Shown one piece after another: positions 61,865-64,000 of a stretch of DNA of 64,000 bases (position 1 is the stretch's first letter; each line of letters starts with the position of its first letter). A program made the position numbers and the translations under genes. The DNA lies in assembly GCA_023412805.1 (NCBI GenBank), contig JAEZRM010000137.1, positions 118,887 through 182,886 on the forward strand, given 5' to 3'. The notes under the pieces were generated by a model. That model worked only from the letters and a program-made list of their open reading frames with translations. It was not told where the DNA came from and made no database searches. This stretch comes from Pseudomonadota bacterium. Its GTDB lineage: Bacteria > Pseudomonadota > Alphaproteobacteria > Rhizobiales > Hyphomicrobiaceae.

Positions 61865-63394
61865 ATGTACGGGCAGATCTCAACGCTCGCGTTCGTCGGC
61901 ATCGAAGCGCGCCCCGTCGAGGTTCAGGTCCGGATCAGCGGCGGGCGGCATGTCTTCGCGATCGTCGGCCTGCCCGACAAGGCGGTCGCCGAGAGCCGGG
62001 AGCGCGTCCGTAATGCGCTTCACGCAGTCGGTCTCGCCCTTCCCTTCCGGCACATCACGGTCAATCTCGCGCCCGCAGACTTGCCCAAGGAGGGCAGCCA
62101 CTTCGATCTTGCGATCGCACTTGCGCTCATGGTGGCGACCGGTGCCATCGCACCCGATGCTGTCGAGAATTACGCAGCTGTCGGCGAGCTGGCACTCGAT
62201 GGCTCTATCCGCGCGGTTCCAGGCGCGCTGCCGGCCGCGATCGGCGCCAACGCGCTCGGGAAGGGCCTCATTTGTCCCGCAAGCTGCGGCGCCGAAGCGG
62301 CCTGGGCCGCCGAGGACATGGCCATTCTCGCGGCCCCGCACCTTCTCTCACTCGTCAATCACTTCAAGGGCACCCAGGTCATGGCGCGCCCGGAGCCCGG
62401 CGGGCCCGCGGGCCCCGAAACCATGCTCGATCTCGCCGACGTCAAAGGCCAGGAGAGTGCGCGCCGCGCGCTCGAGGTTGCGGCTGCAGGCGGGCACAAT
62501 CTCCTGATGGTTGGGCCACCGGGATCGGGCAAGTCCATGCTGGCATCGCGCCTGCCCTCCATCCTGCCGCCTCTCGAACCTGCCGAGATGCTCGAGGTCT
62601 CCATGATCAAGAGCCTCGCCGGAGAGCTTGGCGAAGGACGCATCGCGCGCACGCGGCCCTTCCGCGCGCCGCATCATTCCGCGAGCATGGCCGCGCTCGT
62701 CGGCGGCGGGATGCGCGCACGACCGGGCGAGGTTTCGCTCGCGCACTTGGGCGTGCTCTTTCTCGACGAGCTGCCCGAGTTCCAGCCGAACGTGCTCGAT
62801 GCCCTCCGCCAGCCGCTCGAAACGGGCGAAACCGTCATCGCCCGCGCCAACCACCGCATTACCTATCCATCGCGCTTCCAGCTCGTCGCCGCCATGAACC
62901 CCTGCAAGTGCGGCGGTGCCAGCCCCGGCACGACATGCAAACGCGGCCCGCGCTGCGCCGACGACTATCAGGCCCGCGTCTCCGGCCCCTTTCTCGATCG
63001 CATCGACATGCAGATCGAGCTCGCGCCCGTCTCCGCCGCCGATCTCGTCCTGCCGGCTCCCCGCGAAGGCAGTGCGGAAGTCCGTGCGCGTGTTGCTACG
63101 GCGCGCGCGCGCCAATCCGCGCGCTTCGCTGCACTCGGTGCCGCCCGCGTGCGTACGAACGCCGACAGTTCCGGCTGCCTCCTCGAGCAGATTGCCATGC
63201 CGGACGAGAGCGGCCTCGCCCTGCTGCGATCCGCGTCTGACGCCATGGGTCTCTCGGCACGTGGTTTCCACCGCACGCTCAAGGTCGCCCGTACCATCGC
63301 CGATCTCGACGGCGACGAGAGCATCAGCCGCGTTCACATTGCCGAGGCCCTCAGCTATCGCGGAGAGGCCCTGCGCGCGCAGCGCGCGGCATAG
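61865..63394 (+). CDS. comM: YifB/ComM family Mg-chelatase-like AAA+ ATPase
   Basis: 509 residues. N-terminal Lon-like fold (VEVQVRISGGRHVFAIVGLPDKAVAESRERV), then the AAA+ core: Walker A GPPGSGKSML, Walker B LFLDELPEF, sensor NPCKCGG, and a C-terminal domain with ARGFHRTLKVARTIADL. Cys residues in CKCGGASPGTTCKRGPRC suggest a zinc site. ComM is a hexameric helicase promoting branch migration of transformed DNA. With dprA it hints at an intact uptake-recombination pathway. Confidence 0.95.
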   Translation: MYGQISTLAFVGIEARPVEVQVRISGGRHVFAIVGLPDKAVAESRERVRNALHAVGLALPFRHITVNLAPADLPKEGSHFDLAIALALMVATGAIAPDAVENYAAVGELALDGSIRAVPGALPAAIGANALGKGLICPASCGAEAAWAAEDMAILAAPHLLSLVNHFKGTQVMARPEPGGPAGPETMLDLADVKGQESARRALEVAAAGGHNLLMVGPPGSGKSMLASRLPSILPPLEPAEMLEVSMIKSLAGELGEGRIARTRPFRAPHHSASMAALVGGGMRARPGEVSLAHLGVLFLDELPEFQPNVLDALRQPLETGETVIARANHRITYPSRFQLVAAMNPCKCGGASPGTTCKRGPRCADDYQARVSGPFLDRIDMQIELAPVSAADLVLPAPREGSAEVRARVATARARQSARFAALGAARVRTNADSSGCLLEQIAMPDESGLALLRSASDAMGLSARGFHRTLKVARTIADLDGDESISRVHIAEALSYRGEALRAQRAA

Positions 63395-63474
63395 GTCTCG
63401 TGCGGAGCGCACGGCTTGAGATTCCGAACCCAGCAGGGCAAGTAGCGCATGGAGAAACTCAGGGAGAGAACGAC

Positions 63475-63936
63475 ATGAAGCTGCTGGGCCAGGGCCTCTA
63501 CTGGCAGGAAATGCCCGTCGGCGCGAAGTACAAGACCTTCGGCCGCACGATCACCGAGACAGACATCGTCAATTTCATTTCCTGCACGGGCTTCCTGGAA
63601 GTGCTTTTCACGGACATGGAGTTCGTCAAAGCGCACTCCGCCATCCAGGGCCGCGTCGCACCGGGCGCGCTCGTCTATGCGATCGCCGAGGGGATGACGA
63701 TGCTCGGCACCATCCAGGGCACCGGCCTCGCCTTTCTCAATATGGAACTCGATGTAAAGGGACCGACCTTCGCCGGGGACACCATTCACTGCGAGATCGA
63801 AGTCATCGAGCAGCGCCCGACATCTAAGGGAGGGCGCGGACTCGTGCGCACGAGGAACACCGTCATCAATCAGCGCGGCGAGACCGTGCTCGTGTTCACA
63901 CCACTGCGAATGATGGCGGGAAAGCCGGAGGCGTGA
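63475..63936 (+). CDS. MaoC-like hydratase/dehydratase domain protein
   Basis: 153 residues from the ATG at 63475 with GGGAG upstream. A single hot-dog domain: YWQEMPVGAKYKTFGRTITETDIVNFISCTGF, then GRVAPGALVYAIAEGM and FAGDTIHCEIEVIEQRPTSK. The usual hydratase Asp/His pair (D-x4-N/H) reads TDIVNFIS, with no His, so activity as an enoyl-CoA hydratase is uncertain. The substrate is probably an acyl-CoA or related thioester. The gene is intact; a GC hairpin follows. Confidence 0.88.
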   Translation: MKLLGQGLYWQEMPVGAKYKTFGRTITETDIVNFISCTGFLEVLFTDMEFVKAHSAIQGRVAPGALVYAIAEGMTMLGTIQGTGLAFLNMELDVKGPTFAGDTIHCEIEVIEQRPTSKGGRGLVRTRNTVINQRGETVLVFTPLRMMAGKPEA

Positions 63937-63940
63937 GAAT

Positions 63941-63957
63941 TCGCGCCTGCGGCGCGC
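63941..63957 (+). terminator. GC hairpin after the MaoC gene
   Basis: Stem of six or seven bases (63941-63947 with 63951-63957, loop TGC), four bases after the stop, near-identical to the stem at 24998-25014. Confidence 0.45.
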
Positions 63958-64000
63958 GTGGGGGCCCCGGCCCCCCCCCCCCCCCCGGGGGCCCCCCCCC
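63958..64000. other. Low-complexity G/C tail at the window end
   Basis: After GTGGGGGCCCCGG the sequence is nearly all C with one G run. This is unlike any other part of the window and most likely a sequencing or assembly artefact at a contig end. A collapsed copy of the hairpin-plus-GGGGAC repeats seen after murJ is the alternative. Confidence 0.6.

Overview
The window is GC-rich, densely coded chromosomal DNA, almost certainly from an alphaproteobacterium of the order Hyphomicrobiales (Rhizobiales). The reasons are the order maeB / mutS - glnD - murJ, the pyrB - inactive pyrC - plsY - dprA - topA - rnr run, a malic enzyme fused to a phosphotransacetylase domain, and an Asp-type HemB. I see no rRNA, tRNA, transposase, phage gene or CRISPR array. 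About 53 protein genes are supported. The last 30 or so bases are low-complexity G/C sequence and look unreliable.

Layout. 1-2.6 kb: the 3' end of a small heat shock gene, an unrecognised 260-residue protein and an enolase-superfamily enzyme. 2.6-9.8 kb (minus strand): an M48 protease with LemA, an exported M15/DUF882 protein, a haloacetate dehalogenase-like hydrolase, an orphan TRAP-type binding protein, two cyclophilins (one cytoplasmic, one exported) and coaD. 9.8-11 kb: a divergent LysE exporter and GNAT acetyltransferase. 11-16.2 kb (minus): a compact sulfur-oxidation operon soxA-soxX-soxB-ccdA(soxV-like)-thiD, without soxYZ or soxCD in view. 16.3-19.4 kb (minus): an MreB paralogue translationally coupled to a 62-residue membrane protein, then leuA. 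20-25 kb (plus): pal, a second OmpA-domain protein, cpoB and a class A PBP, without tolQRAB. 25-29.3 kb (minus): an acyl-CoA ligase and maeB. 29.5-37.2 kb (plus): mutS, glnD and murJ. 37.4-39.9 kb (minus): a D-lactate dehydrogenase-like flavoprotein and hemB. 40.1-51.4 kb (plus): pyrB, pyrC', plsY, dprA, topA, rnr, a DUF983 protein and a Nudix hydrolase. 51.8-53.4 kb: an rlpA-like gene, a small unknown gene and a VOC protein. 53.4-60 kb: a metal-transport-like cluster, with a lipoprotein and a His/Asp-rich TonB-dependent receptor on the minus strand facing a TonB and a BacA/Rv1819c-like ABC transporter on the plus strand. A Zur-box-like palindrome lies just upstream of the receptor. 60-64 kb: a 67-residue exported Lys-rich peptide, an FMN 2-hydroxyacid oxidase, a ComM/YifB ATPase and a MaoC protein.

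Most genes are housekeeping. The parts most worth following are the His-rich receptor/TonB/ABC cluster with its candidate Zur operator, the minimal sox locus, the MreB paralogue pair, the fluoroacetate-dehalogenase-like enzyme, the catalytically degenerate dihydroorotase, and two families of short dispersed intergenic repeats. One of these families occurs in all three large gaps between convergent genes. I found nothing that is clearly a new multi-gene defence or mobile system.
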